A program made the position numbers and the translations under genes. Under the pieces are notes generated by a model that was not told the DNA's origin, ran no database searches, and saw only the letters and a program-made list of their open reading frames with translations. Positions 1-8,101 of a DNA stretch of 64,000 nt are shown piece after piece (within the stretch, counting starts at the first letter, position 1; each line of letters opens with the position of its first letter). Source of the stretch: an uncultured Eubacteriales bacterium (GTDB lineage: Bacteria > Bacillota > Clostridia > Lachnospirales > Lachnospiraceae); contig OMXJ01000007.1 of assembly GCA_900315015.1 (NCBI GenBank), positions 1 through 64,000 on the forward strand. Direction: 5' to 3'.

Positions 1-96
1 GACGGGACGCATATTAACGCATCTGTAGGTTATAAAAACTTAAAGTTGTTAAATATGTGTAGCAATTATCTTATAGAACAAAAAAAGGTAGGTTAA
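1..96 (+). CDS. 3' end of a gene cut by the window edge, possibly TnpB-like
   Basis: Reading frame 1 is open from the first base to a TAA at 94-96 (31 codons). The visible tail contains NAS, then KN and LKLL. This loosely resembles the NAS...LKLL end of IS200/IS605 TnpB proteins, but the Asp of the last RuvC motif is not at its usual place. A perfect hairpin begins 2 bases after the stop, as expected for the right end of such an element or for a terminator. Too little is present to name the gene. The open frame is seen directly; the TnpB idea is inference. Confidence 0.3.
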   Translation, partial: DGTHINASVGYKNLKLLNMCSNYLIEQKKVG

Positions 97-98
97 AA

Positions 99-136
99 GC
101 GGTTCCTCCCACAGGCAAGCCTGTGGGAGGAACCGC
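99..136. repeat. Perfect 18-bp inverted repeat (hairpin)
   Basis: Two 18-base arms (99-116 and 119-136) are exact reverse complements with two bases between them. The + strand continues with CG and eight A, not T, so this is a poor + strand terminator. The minus strand reads into TTTT. The second arm holds GGGAGG, the only strong ribosome-site-like sequence before the next gene, and the hairpin would hide it. It could be the right-end hairpin of an IS200/IS605 element or a terminator of the gene ending at 96. Confidence 0.6.
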
Positions 137-147
137 CGAAAAAAAAT

Positions 148-984
148 ATGACAGCTAGGATGTGCAAGGCAGATATGGCAAATAGTCTGTTTGAAGATGC
201 AGCTAGTGAAAAAGAAAAGGAGCGTTTTAAGAGGGTTTCTGAGGAAGTCATAAATAAGGCTGTATTAAGAGATGGTGGAATAGGCACGCTGTCAGAAAAG
301 ACCACGCATGCAGTATTAAAGGAGTTCTTCATGCAAGGCGAGGAAGGCGCGGATGCAGAGGTGCCACTAGAGGGTTATGTCGCTGATATTTACGGAGAAA
401 AATGCGGCGTAATAGAAATACAGACAAGGAATTTTGGAAAAATGAAGGCCAAGCTCTCAGCATTTCTTCCAAAGTATAAGGTGACGATAGTCTATCCTAT
501 TGCTCATCACACTCAGCTTAGATACATAGAGCCTGAAACAGGAAGGGTCACAGAAGGAAAAAGGAGCAATTACGTGGGCTGTGTTTATGAACTGTTCGGA
601 GAGATGTGTCATATAATTCCTTTCCTTGGAAATGAGAATTTAAGCTTTAAGGTGGCACTGTTAGAGGAAGAAGAGTTCCGCATGGCAGACGGTTTTGGAA
701 AAAATAAGCATAGGCGTGCCACCAAGTGCGACAAGCTTCCGCAGGCGCTCTATAAGTTAGTAGAAATAAAAAATACTAAGGAATTTATGAAATTCATACC
801 AGATATGCTAGTGGAGCCTTTTTCAGTAAAGGAACTGGCAGAGGCTGCGTATATTAACAGATATTATGCTCAGACTGTAATTCAGCTGCTTTATGATATG
901 GGAGTCGTGGATTTTGCAGAAAAAAGGGGCAGAGAGTATCTTTATGTCAGAGTAAGGGGGAAAAGTACCTTCAGTAAGCCGTGA
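148..984 (+). CDS. Unrecognised protein: nuclease-like N-terminal domain plus winged helix
   Basis: I do not recognise this 278-residue protein. Residues 75-130 contain an Asp, a Gly-rich turn, then V-I-E-I-Q-T before a Lys-rich helix. This spacing resembles a PD-(D/E)XK nuclease core with the last Lys replaced by Gln. Residues 220-270 read as a winged helix (VKELAEAA...AQTVIQLLYDMG...REYLYVRV). There is no signal peptide. The start is uncertain: the ATG at 148 has GGAGG 17 bases upstream inside a hairpin, and ATGs at 160 and 175 are in frame with weak sites. The nuclease fold is inference. Confidence 0.6.
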   Translation: MTARMCKADMANSLFEDAASEKEKERFKRVSEEVINKAVLRDGGIGTLSEKTTHAVLKEFFMQGEEGADAEVPLEGYVADIYGEKCGVIEIQTRNFGKMKAKLSAFLPKYKVTIVYPIAHHTQLRYIEPETGRVTEGKRSNYVGCVYELFGEMCHIIPFLGNENLSFKVALLEEEEFRMADGFGKNKHRRATKCDKLPQALYKLVEIKNTKEFMKFIPDMLVEPFSVKELAEAAYINRYYAQTVIQLLYDMGVVDFAEKRGREYLYVRVRGKSTFSKP

Positions 985-1144
985 TAGAAAATCGGTGGAT
1001 AAATGGTCTTAATAATAGTAGACAGAAATTTTATATAAATTTTACATGGATTATGTTTGGCTTTTATGTGGACGTGGTATTGTGTTAACTGGAGAAAATT
1101 AGCATTTGAGCACTGAAATCTGATAGATAATCGGAGGGTTTACA

Positions 1145-3649
1145 ATGGACAATTTAAAGTGTTTTTGCAACAGAGAGCTTTCGTGGCTTAAATTTAATGA
1201 GAGAGTATTAGATCTTGCAGGAGCTGAAAAGACGCCAATAGGAGAAAGACTGAATTTCCTATCTATTTACCAGTCAAATCTTGATGAATTTTTCATGGTA
1301 AGAGTAGGTACTTTAGTTGATCAGATGCAGATTCCTGACTTTAGAGAAAATAAAACTCATATGAGTGCAAAGGAGCAGCTAGAGGAGGTATTCAAGCGCT
1401 ATAAGGAGATTGAAAAGAAGAAAAATCATATCTATTCAAATCTTCTTCATGAGCTAGAGGCCTTTGGTATTCATCTAGTTGATTATACAAGTGCTACTGC
1501 AGCCATGAAGAAGGAACTTATGAAGCTTTTTGATAATAGCATTGCGCCGTATCTTTCTCCGATCATTACAGGAAAGCCTATGCCATTTCCGTTCATGGTA
1601 AATAAACAGCAGTATGTTGTTACAAGACTTAGCACAAAGGGAGGAAAGCCAAAAATCGGTGTCATTAATTGTGCTAATGATGAATTCCCAAGATTAATAG
1701 CGGTTCCGGGAAGAAAGAGCGAATTTGTTCTTTCTGAGCAGGTCATCTTAAATAATGTAGATCGAGTGTTTAAGCAGTTCAAGGTAGAGGAAAAGGCCAT
1801 AATCAGAGTTACCAGGAATGCAGATATAGATGCTGATGAAATTTACGATGAAAGCATGGATTATAGGGACATCATGGAAACTCTCATTAAGCAGAGAAAG
1901 AGACTTAGCCCGGTTCGCCTTGAAGTATCTGAAAAGCTATCAAAGCCTTTTAGAAAAGAGCTATGCGGATATCTGGGAATGGATAAGGAGCATATTGTTC
2001 TAGTTTCCTCTGATATGGATTTAACTTATGTAAGTAAGATGAAGGCACTTTTACCTGATGATAAGTCTCTTTATTATGCAAAAAGAATACCAAGGGGAAG
2101 CCTTGGCCTTAATATGAAGGGAAGCATCATTAATCAGGTAATTAAAAAGGATAGACTTTTATCTTTCCCGTATGAGAGCATTAGGCCATTTCTTGCAATG
2201 CTCCATGAGGCAGCCTTTGATCCTAATGTAATATCCATAAAGATGACACTTTACCGTCTTGCAAGCCGCAGTAAGGTAATAGATGCCCTTGTAGATGCGG
2301 CAGAAAATGGCAAGCAGGTAACTGTAATTATAGAGCTGAGAGCAAGATTTGATGAAGAAAATAATATTGAATATTCAAGAAAGCTTGAAGAGGCAGGGTG
2401 CCATGTTATTTACGGACCTACTGGCTATAAGGCGCACGCAAAGCTCTGCCTTATCACAAGAAGAAATACCGGAAGCGGTGCAGGAAGTGATAAGAGTGCA
2501 ATAAGCTATATTACCCAGGTAGGAACCGGTAATTATAATGAAAAAACTTCAAAGCTCTATACTGACCTTTCCCTTATGACAGGAAACAGGGAAATAGGCT
2601 TGGCAGCAGAGCAGGTTTTTGATGCGCTTACGGCACGTAAGCTGGTCAAGGACATAGACAATCTTTTAGTTGCGCCTTACTGCTTGCAGAACAGGATAGT
2701 AGCCTTCATTGATGAAGAAATAGAAAAGGCAAGGGAAGGAAAGCCGGCATATATAGGTGCAAAGCTCAATTCGCTTACCGACAAGGTAATCATTGATAAG
2801 CTCATAGAGGCTTCTCAGGCAGGAGTAAAGATACAGCTCATAATAAGAGGAATTTGCTGCATTGTGCCGGGAATTGAAGGCTATACTGAGAATATTTCAG
2901 TTGTAAGTCTTGTAGGAAAGTTCCTTGAGCATTCAAGAATATATCGCTTTGGAATTGAGCCTACTGACAAGCTTTTCATAGCCTCGGCGGATTTTATGAC
3001 CAGAAATACCGAAAGAAGAGTAGAGGTAGCTGTGCCTATTTTTGATACAAGAGTCAAGGATAGAATAAGATATATTTTTGATACAGTATATTCAGATAAT
3101 GTAAATGGCAGAGATCTTAATTCTAACGGTGACTATGAATATAGGGATGCATCCGTAAAGGAAATCAATTCGCAGGAGCTCTTATTTGCGGAGCATATGC
3201 ATTCGTCAAAGGCATCTGATAGAAAGAAGGCCATGGAGGCAGCAAGACTTGCAGCGACATCTGGAAAGCCAGCAGTGCCAAAGGAGAGCGAGGGCAAAGC
3301 GCAGGAGGCTAGTGCGAGCGTAGAAAAGAAGAGTACCGCAAAGAAGAGTACCGCAAAGAAGAGTACCGCAAAGAAGAGTACCGCAAAGAAGAGTACCGCA
3401 AAGAAGAGTACTACAAAGAAGAGTACCGCAAAGAAGAGTACCGCAAAGAAAAGTGCTGAAAATAAAGTAGTAAAAAAGAATGCTGCAAAGAAGAGTACTG
3501 CAAAGAAAAGTACATCTAAAAAAATTGCAGATAATAAGGCAGCAAAAGTAAAGACTGACAAAAAAACAAAAGCTCTAAGGCAAACGGAGACTAAGATTCC
3601 AGAAAGCCTTAAAGCTAAGAGTACTAGAAAGAAAAAATCTGAAAAATAA
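1145..3649 (+). CDS. ppk1: Polyphosphate kinase 1 with Lys-rich repeat tail
   Basis: Makes and degrades inorganic polyphosphate from ATP through a phospho-histidine. The N-terminus (NRELSWLKFNERVL) is the family signature. His431 in AHAKLCL matches the phosphorylated His435 of E. coli, and His596 in HSRIYRFG matches His592. The catalytic body ends near residue 700. Residues about 728-834 are a basic low-complexity tail built on KKSTA, not part of normal Ppk1, encoded by near-identical 15-base repeats. The start has GGAGG at 1133-1137. Its stop is 4 bases from the convergent kinase gene. The tail might bind polyphosphate or DNA (inference). Confidence 0.95.
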   Translation: MDNLKCFCNRELSWLKFNERVLDLAGAEKTPIGERLNFLSIYQSNLDEFFMVRVGTLVDQMQIPDFRENKTHMSAKEQLEEVFKRYKEIEKKKNHIYSNLLHELEAFGIHLVDYTSATAAMKKELMKLFDNSIAPYLSPIITGKPMPFPFMVNKQQYVVTRLSTKGGKPKIGVINCANDEFPRLIAVPGRKSEFVLSEQVILNNVDRVFKQFKVEEKAIIRVTRNADIDADEIYDESMDYRDIMETLIKQRKRLSPVRLEVSEKLSKPFRKELCGYLGMDKEHIVLVSSDMDLTYVSKMKALLPDDKSLYYAKRIPRGSLGLNMKGSIINQVIKKDRLLSFPYESIRPFLAMLHEAAFDPNVISIKMTLYRLASRSKVIDALVDAAENGKQVTVIIELRARFDEENNIEYSRKLEEAGCHVIYGPTGYKAHAKLCLITRRNTGSGAGSDKSAISYITQVGTGNYNEKTSKLYTDLSLMTGNREIGLAAEQVFDALTARKLVKDIDNLLVAPYCLQNRIVAFIDEEIEKAREGKPAYIGAKLNSLTDKVIIDKLIEASQAGVKIQLIIRGICCIVPGIEGYTENISVVSLVGKFLEHSRIYRFGIEPTDKLFIASADFMTRNTERRVEVAVPIFDTRVKDRIRYIFDTVYSDNVNGRDLNSNGDYEYRDASVKEINSQELLFAEHMHSSKASDRKKAMEAARLAATSGKPAVPKESEGKAQEASASVEKKSTAKKSTAKKSTAKKSTAKKSTAKKSTTKKSTAKKSTAKKSAENKVVKKNAAKKSTAKKSTSKKIADNKAAKVKTDKKTKALRQTETKIPESLKAKSTRKKKSEK
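3326..3445 (+). repeat. Eight tandem 15-bp units encoding KKSTA in ppk1
   Basis: The 15-base unit AAGAAGAGTACCGCA is repeated eight times with almost no silent variation (one unit has ACTACA). It is followed by degenerate copies to about 3530. Near-identity at the DNA level implies recent expansion, and copy number is likely to vary between strains. Confidence 0.95.
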
Positions 3650-3653
3650 ATAA

Positions 3654-4502
3654 TTATAGGTCTTTAAGTAGAACTGAAAGACTCTTAACAAGCTCTGGTA
3701 TTGTGCTCTCGAAATTGACGCCGTACCAGGGCTTTTTTGGATCATTTAGGGTTTCCTGAATAGTTATTGCAGTATAGTCTGCAGCTAACTTAAAGGAGTC
3801 GTGAAGAGATACGCCCTGAACAAGTGCGCCGACACTTACACTGGCGAAAATATCACCGGTACCATGGAAGGCGGCATCAATTCTATCTGCCTGATAGGTA
3901 AAGTATTTTCCAGAAACAGTATCAAAGCCATATACGCCGGTTTTACCAGGAAGTAAAGATACACCTGTTAAAACGACGATTTTAGAACCGAGAGCAGCGA
4001 GCTTATCAATAAGATGCTTTATATAAGACTCATCATAAGTAGTCTTGTATTCGGTGTTTGTCATGAAGCAGGCTTCGGTTATGTTAGGAACAATGATGTC
4101 TGCCTTTTTGCAGAGACCTGCGTTTAGAGCGGCATATTTTTCATCAAAGCCGGCATAGAGCTTTCCATTATCTGCCATTACAGGATCTATGAAGATGAGG
4201 GTGTCCTTCGTTTTAAAATCATCAAATATTTTTTCAGCAATGGCGATTTCTTCTTCAGAGCCTAAATAGCCGGTATATATTGCGTCAAAGCTTTCCCCGA
4301 GGCTTTTCCAGTGCTGCGTTATTGGAACAAGCTCTGAGGTAAGATCCTTTACAGTGAAATTTTTGAACATTGTATGAGTTGAAAGTACTGCAGTAGGCAG
4401 GATTACAGTTTCAACTCCCATAGAAGAGATGATGGGAAGAGCTACCGTAATGGAGCATTTTCCCAGGCAGGAAATATCCTGAATTGTAAGTATACGTTTC
4501 AT
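3654..4502 (-). CDS. pdxY: Pyridoxamine/pyridoxal kinase (PdxY/PdxK-like)
   Basis: Ribokinase-superfamily vitamin B6 kinase that phosphorylates pyridoxal or pyridoxamine to salvage PLP. The N-terminus (ILTIQDISCLGKCSITVALPII) is the pyridoxamine kinase signature. The FHGTGDIFAS motif near residue 210 carries the anion hole and catalytic Asp, and 282 residues is the usual length. The start has CTGGAGG upstream. It converges with ppk1 with only 4 bases between stop codons and no visible terminator. The clostridial form is annotated as pyridoxamine kinase; its preference among B6 vitamers cannot be read here. Confidence 0.88.
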   Translation of the reverse strand: MKRILTIQDISCLGKCSITVALPIISSMGVETVILPTAVLSTHTMFKNFTVKDLTSELVPITQHWKSLGESFDAIYTGYLGSEEEIAIAEKIFDDFKTKDTLIFIDPVMADNGKLYAGFDEKYAALNAGLCKKADIIVPNITEACFMTNTEYKTTYDESYIKHLIDKLAALGSKIVVLTGVSLLPGKTGVYGFDTVSGKYFTYQADRIDAAFHGTGDIFASVSVGALVQGVSLHDSFKLAADYTAITIQETLNDPKKPWYGVNFESTIPELVKSLSVLLKDL

Positions 4503-4586
4503 AGTGCCTCCAGTTTATTTAATAGTTTTTGAATCTGTTTTTTGCATATTACGTGTGAGCATCCGCATTTTGCATCTGCGTTTGCC

Positions 4587-4672
4587 TATAGGTATTTTGT
4601 AAAAGACGTCTTTTTATATGGATTTTATCTATAGGTGTTTTGTAATTGCCACCTTTTTATATGGGGTTTATC
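4587..4672. repeat. Two imperfect 43-bp tandem repeats
   Basis: Units 4587-4629 and 4630-4672 both begin TATAGGT and contain TTTTTATATGG before a TTTATC end. They differ mainly in the middle. They lie in the 322-base gap between two minus-strand genes (4503-4824). Confidence 0.75.
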
Positions 4673-4699
4673 ATATACGTTATAAATGCATATAATAAT

Positions 4700-4739
4700 T
4701 AACATATGCCAGTACCTTTATAGGCGCTGGCATATGTTA
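4700..4739 (-). terminator. Hairpin downstream of the MATE gene
   Basis: Arms 4701-4712 and 4727-4738 (AACATATGCCAG and its complement) pair perfectly over 12 bases with a 14-base loop. On the minus strand the hairpin follows the MATE stop by about 85 bases and is followed by TTAATTATTAT, so it is a weak intrinsic terminator at best. Confidence 0.45.
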
Positions 4740-4824
4740 GGTAATTCATAGATTATTATATGCAAAATTGAATATATATGAATAGTCAGATTGATACTAT
4801 TTGATAAGACCAGATTGGATAAAT

Positions 4825-6186
4825 TTATCCTTCTATACTTGGTTTAACCCCCTTTAGTTCTTTTCTTGTTTTAAGAGAGACCATAAGAGGTATTACCATT
4901 AGGCACCAGGCGATAGGCTCAGAAACGATGATTCCCCAGTATCCATACTTAGGAGTGAGAAGAATTACTACAACTACCTTAACAAGAAGCTCTAAAAAGC
5001 TTGATATTAATGGAGAAAACTTGTCTCCGATGGCCTGAAGGGCGTTTCTTGTAATAGTAACAAGAGTTACAACAAAGAAGAACAAACAGTCGAACTGCTG
5101 GTATTTAACAGCCGTCTTAACTACAGGGCTATCAATGGAGTCGACGCTTGCAAGTATTTTTATCAAATAAGGAAGTATTGTATAGCACATAATTATCATG
5201 AGTATGCACCATACCCAGGCTATTTTATAAACTAATCTTAAGCCGTATTTAATTCTTCCGTATTTTTTAGCACCAAGGTTCTGTCCGCAGTAGGTTGCCA
5301 TGGTTGCACCTAAAATTGCAAAAGGCATCATCATGAAATCTGAAAGCTTTCTTGTAACCGTGTGGGCAGTGAGGATATCTTCATCAAATTTGTTGATAGT
5401 TGTGGATAAAGCTGCAGTACCTATGGCGACCATGGAAAGCATGAGGGCCATGGAAAGGCCTGTTCCGTAGAGTTTGATGTCAAGCTGGGCGTCTGGAGAA
5501 AAATCATACTTATCCACAATTAGAAGTGGATAATTTGTTAGTATGTGGATAAAACAGAGGATAAGTGAAACCAGCTGGGATAAAATTGTGGCTTCAGCGG
5601 CTCCTGCGATACCTCTTTTAAGTACTAATATGAAGAAGAAATCCAGACCGATATTTAATACAGCAGATATGATAAGGAATATCATAGGTGTCTTTGAATC
5701 GCCTATAGCTCTTAACAGGCTAGTTGCAAGGTTGTTAAAAGCAGTAATAATAAGGAACAAAAAAATTACTGAAATATAGGATTTTGCACCGCTATAGAGA
5801 TTTTCCTTTACGTTGAAAAACTTTAGCAGCGGATCCAAAAACGTCATGCAGATAATTGTCATAATGGCTGCAGTTATGAGAGTAAGCTTTATGGCGTGAG
5901 CTACGTCCCTCTTTATTGCTTTTGTGTTATTTGCTCCGAAGTCATTTGCTACTATTAGTGAAAAGCCGTTTGTTAGACCAAAAAGAAAGCTTATCATGAG
6001 TGCGCTAAGAGCACTGGTTGCGCCGATCATGGCAATGGAGTCACCAGGAAGGGTAGCTCCGACTATCCAGGTGTCGGCAAGATTGTAGCATAGCTGTACA
6101 CTGTTTCCTACAAGCAGTGGTATAGCAAACGAAATAATTAAGTTCAGGGGATTTCCCTGCGTCATGTCCTTCATACCTTTATTCAT
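4825..6186 (-). CDS. MATE-family multidrug/cation antiporter
   Basis: Twelve-helix inner-membrane exporter that uses Na+ or H+ to expel organic cations or drugs. The 453 residues are hydrophobic throughout and start with the MATE pattern (MTQGNPLNLIISFAIPLLVGNSVQLCYNLADTWIVG split over helix 1). A second half repeats the fold (LSMALMLSMVAIGTAALSTTINKF). The start has AGAGGG upstream on the minus strand. It is divergent from purC and shows no drug-regulator neighbour. Substrate cannot be assigned. Confidence 0.9.
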   Translation of the reverse strand: MNKGMKDMTQGNPLNLIISFAIPLLVGNSVQLCYNLADTWIVGATLPGDSIAMIGATSALSALMISFLFGLTNGFSLIVANDFGANNTKAIKRDVAHAIKLTLITAAIMTIICMTFLDPLLKFFNVKENLYSGAKSYISVIFLFLIITAFNNLATSLLRAIGDSKTPMIFLIISAVLNIGLDFFFILVLKRGIAGAAEATILSQLVSLILCFIHILTNYPLLIVDKYDFSPDAQLDIKLYGTGLSMALMLSMVAIGTAALSTTINKFDEDILTAHTVTRKLSDFMMMPFAILGATMATYCGQNLGAKKYGRIKYGLRLVYKIAWVWCILMIIMCYTILPYLIKILASVDSIDSPVVKTAVKYQQFDCLFFFVVTLVTITRNALQAIGDKFSPLISSFLELLVKVVVVILLTPKYGYWGIIVSEPIAWCLMVIPLMVSLKTRKELKGVKPSIEG

Positions 6187-6294
6187 CTTATTTTCCCTCT
6201 TTAAATGTAAACGATTTCATATAATGACCGCGATATTCTATACCTAAATCGAAAATAAGTCAATGATTTTTACATAAACAATTCACAAGATTTC

Positions 6295-6323
6295 TTGACA
6301 TAATTGGTAAAAAGATTTATTAT
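6295..6323 (+). promoter_or_regulatory. Sigma-A promoter of purC
   Basis: TTGACA at 6295-6300, 17-base spacer, TATTAT at 6318-6323. It reads into a leader of about 95 bases before the purC ATG. Confidence 0.85.
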
Positions 6324-6426
6324 AGAAAACGTGTAAGTGGCTTGTAAAATATATGATTTTTTTACAAACCATTGAAAATAATTATAAATGATAAATGAGC
6401 ATAAGATGCGCAAATGGAGGAATGTT

Positions 6427-7299
6427 ATGACAGAGTATAAGCCATTCAAAGAGGGCAAGGTTCGTGAAATTTATGATGTAGGAGATAGCCTTATTATGGT
6501 CGCAACAGACCGTATCAGCTGTTTCGATGTAATTTTAAAGAATAATGTTGATAATAAGGGTAAGGTTCTTACACAGATGTCAAAGTTCTGGTTTGACTAC
6601 ACAAAGGATATCCTTCCAAATCATATGATTTCTGTTGATACAAAGGATATGCCGGAGTTCTTTAGAACACCTGAATTTGAAGGCAGAAGCATGATGTGCA
6701 AGAAGCTTGAGATGCTTCCTCTTGAGTGCATAGTTCGTGGATATATTACAGGAAGCGGCTGGGCAAGCTATCAGAAGACTGGTCTTGTTTGCGGAATCAA
6801 GCTTCCAGAGGGCCTTAAGGAATCAGATAAGCTTCCTGAGCCAATTTATACACCATCTACAAAGGCTGAAATCGGTGATCATGATGAGAATATTTCATAT
6901 GAGAGAAGCATCGCTCATCTTGAGAAGTTCTACCCGGGAAAGGGCGAGGAATATGCAGCAAAGCTTAAGGAGTATACAATTGCTCTTTACAAGAAGTGTG
7001 CAGATTATGCTCTTACACGCGGAATCATCATTGCTGATACAAAGTTCGAGTTCGGTCTTGATGAGAATGGAAATATATTAATTGCAGATGAAATGCTTAC
7101 TCCAGACAGCTCACGTTTCTGGCCAGCAGAGGGATATGAGGCAGGACATGGACAGCCATCCTTCGACAAGCAATTCGCACGTGACTGGCTCAAGGCTAAT
7201 CCGGATAATGATTGGACTCTTCCACAGGATATTGTTGATAAGACAATCGGAAAGTACCTTCAGGGCTATGAGCTCATTACAGGAACAAAGCTTGCATAA
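6427..7299 (+). CDS. purC: SAICAR synthase (phosphoribosylaminoimidazole-succinocarboxamide synthase)
   Basis: Joins aspartate to CAIR with ATP in step 8 of purine synthesis. Recognised from KVREIYDVGDSLIMVATDRIS, the family phosphate loop, and from VRGYITGSGWASY and the IADTKFEFG metal-site region. At 290 residues it is the longer bacterial/yeast-type form. I chose the ATG at 6427 because GGAGG at 6416-6420 lies 6 bases upstream; an in-frame ATG at 6388 has no ribosome site. It has its own strong promoter and no other pur gene beside it, so purine genes are scattered. Confidence 0.95.
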   Translation: MTEYKPFKEGKVREIYDVGDSLIMVATDRISCFDVILKNNVDNKGKVLTQMSKFWFDYTKDILPNHMISVDTKDMPEFFRTPEFEGRSMMCKKLEMLPLECIVRGYITGSGWASYQKTGLVCGIKLPEGLKESDKLPEPIYTPSTKAEIGDHDENISYERSIAHLEKFYPGKGEEYAAKLKEYTIALYKKCADYALTRGIIIADTKFEFGLDENGNILIADEMLTPDSSRFWPAEGYEAGHGQPSFDKQFARDWLKANPDNDWTLPQDIVDKTIGKYLQGYELITGTKLA

Positions 7300-7332
7300 G
7301 AGCGCATATAAATAGTAAAGTGAGGGCAAAAG

Positions 7333-8001
7333 ATGTTTGATGACATTCATATAGTGCTCGCATCGGCTTCGCCGAGAAGAAGCGAAATACTGACCAAAAT
7401 GGGAATCACCTTCGAAAAGCTTCCTAGTGAAGCAGAGGCAGTTTTTAAGGATAAGGTAGATGAACCACTTAAGCCACATGAAAAGGCAGAGCAGCTCTCG
7501 TATGTAAAGGCTGCAGACATTGCTGGAAAGCTTCTTATGGGAGAAGCAAGAGTTGGAAAAATATCTAAGGGCGTTCTGATTATCGGAGCAGATACTGTTG
7601 TTTCAGCATACGGAGAAATTCTTGGAAAGCCGGAGGGCTTTGATGAGGCCTGCGTTATGCTTGATAAGCTTCAGGGCAGATGGCATGAGGTATATACCGG
7701 AGTTACTTTAGTATATATGCCGCCGGAGGCAGCTTCAGGGGCTCAGGGACTTGCAGGACATGAAAAGGCTAAGCAGAAGACCTTTAGTGTTTGCAGCAAT
7801 GTAGAAATATATCCTATGTCAGGTGAAGAAATTGTAGATTATGTAGCCAAGGAAAAGCCTTATGATAAGGCAGGCGGATATGCCATTCAGGGAAGCTTTT
7901 GCAATTTTGTAAAGGCTATTGATGGCGACTATGAAAATATCGTAGGTCTTCCAGCATCAAGGCTATATCATGAAATAAAAGAAATTATATCAGAAGCTTA
8001 A
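7333..8001 (+). CDS. maf: Maf-family nucleoside triphosphate pyrophosphatase
   Basis: Hydrolyses modified or non-canonical nucleoside triphosphates (dTTP/UTP-type Maf) to monophosphates. The SASPRR loop at residues 11-16, GADTVV near 80 and DKAGGYAIQG near 180 are the conserved substrate and metal motifs. Around residues 135-150 there is an Ala/Gly-rich insertion (PEAASGAQGLAGHEKAKQ) not usual for the family. It lies 33 bases after purC and is probably cotranscribed. Known link: Maf proteins were first tied to septum formation. Confidence 0.9.
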   Translation: MFDDIHIVLASASPRRSEILTKMGITFEKLPSEAEAVFKDKVDEPLKPHEKAEQLSYVKAADIAGKLLMGEARVGKISKGVLIIGADTVVSAYGEILGKPEGFDEACVMLDKLQGRWHEVYTGVTLVYMPPEAASGAQGLAGHEKAKQKTFSVCSNVEIYPMSGEEIVDYVAKEKPYDKAGGYAIQGSFCNFVKAIDGDYENIVGLPASRLYHEIKEIISEA

Positions 8002-8101
8002 TTTGTCCTAAAAAGGTGAAGTTAATTCCCTAGGCATGATTCTTTTTGTGAAATTGTGTCTGGGGATTTTTTTATTAAATGAATCGGCGGAGGTACTTAT
8101 T

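Noticed and set aside
3133-3561. 142-codon open frame on the minus strand opposite the ppk1 tail
   Set aside because: It is the complement of the Lys-rich repeat array (product all Phe/Leu/Ala), with no ribosome site; a shadow of ppk1.
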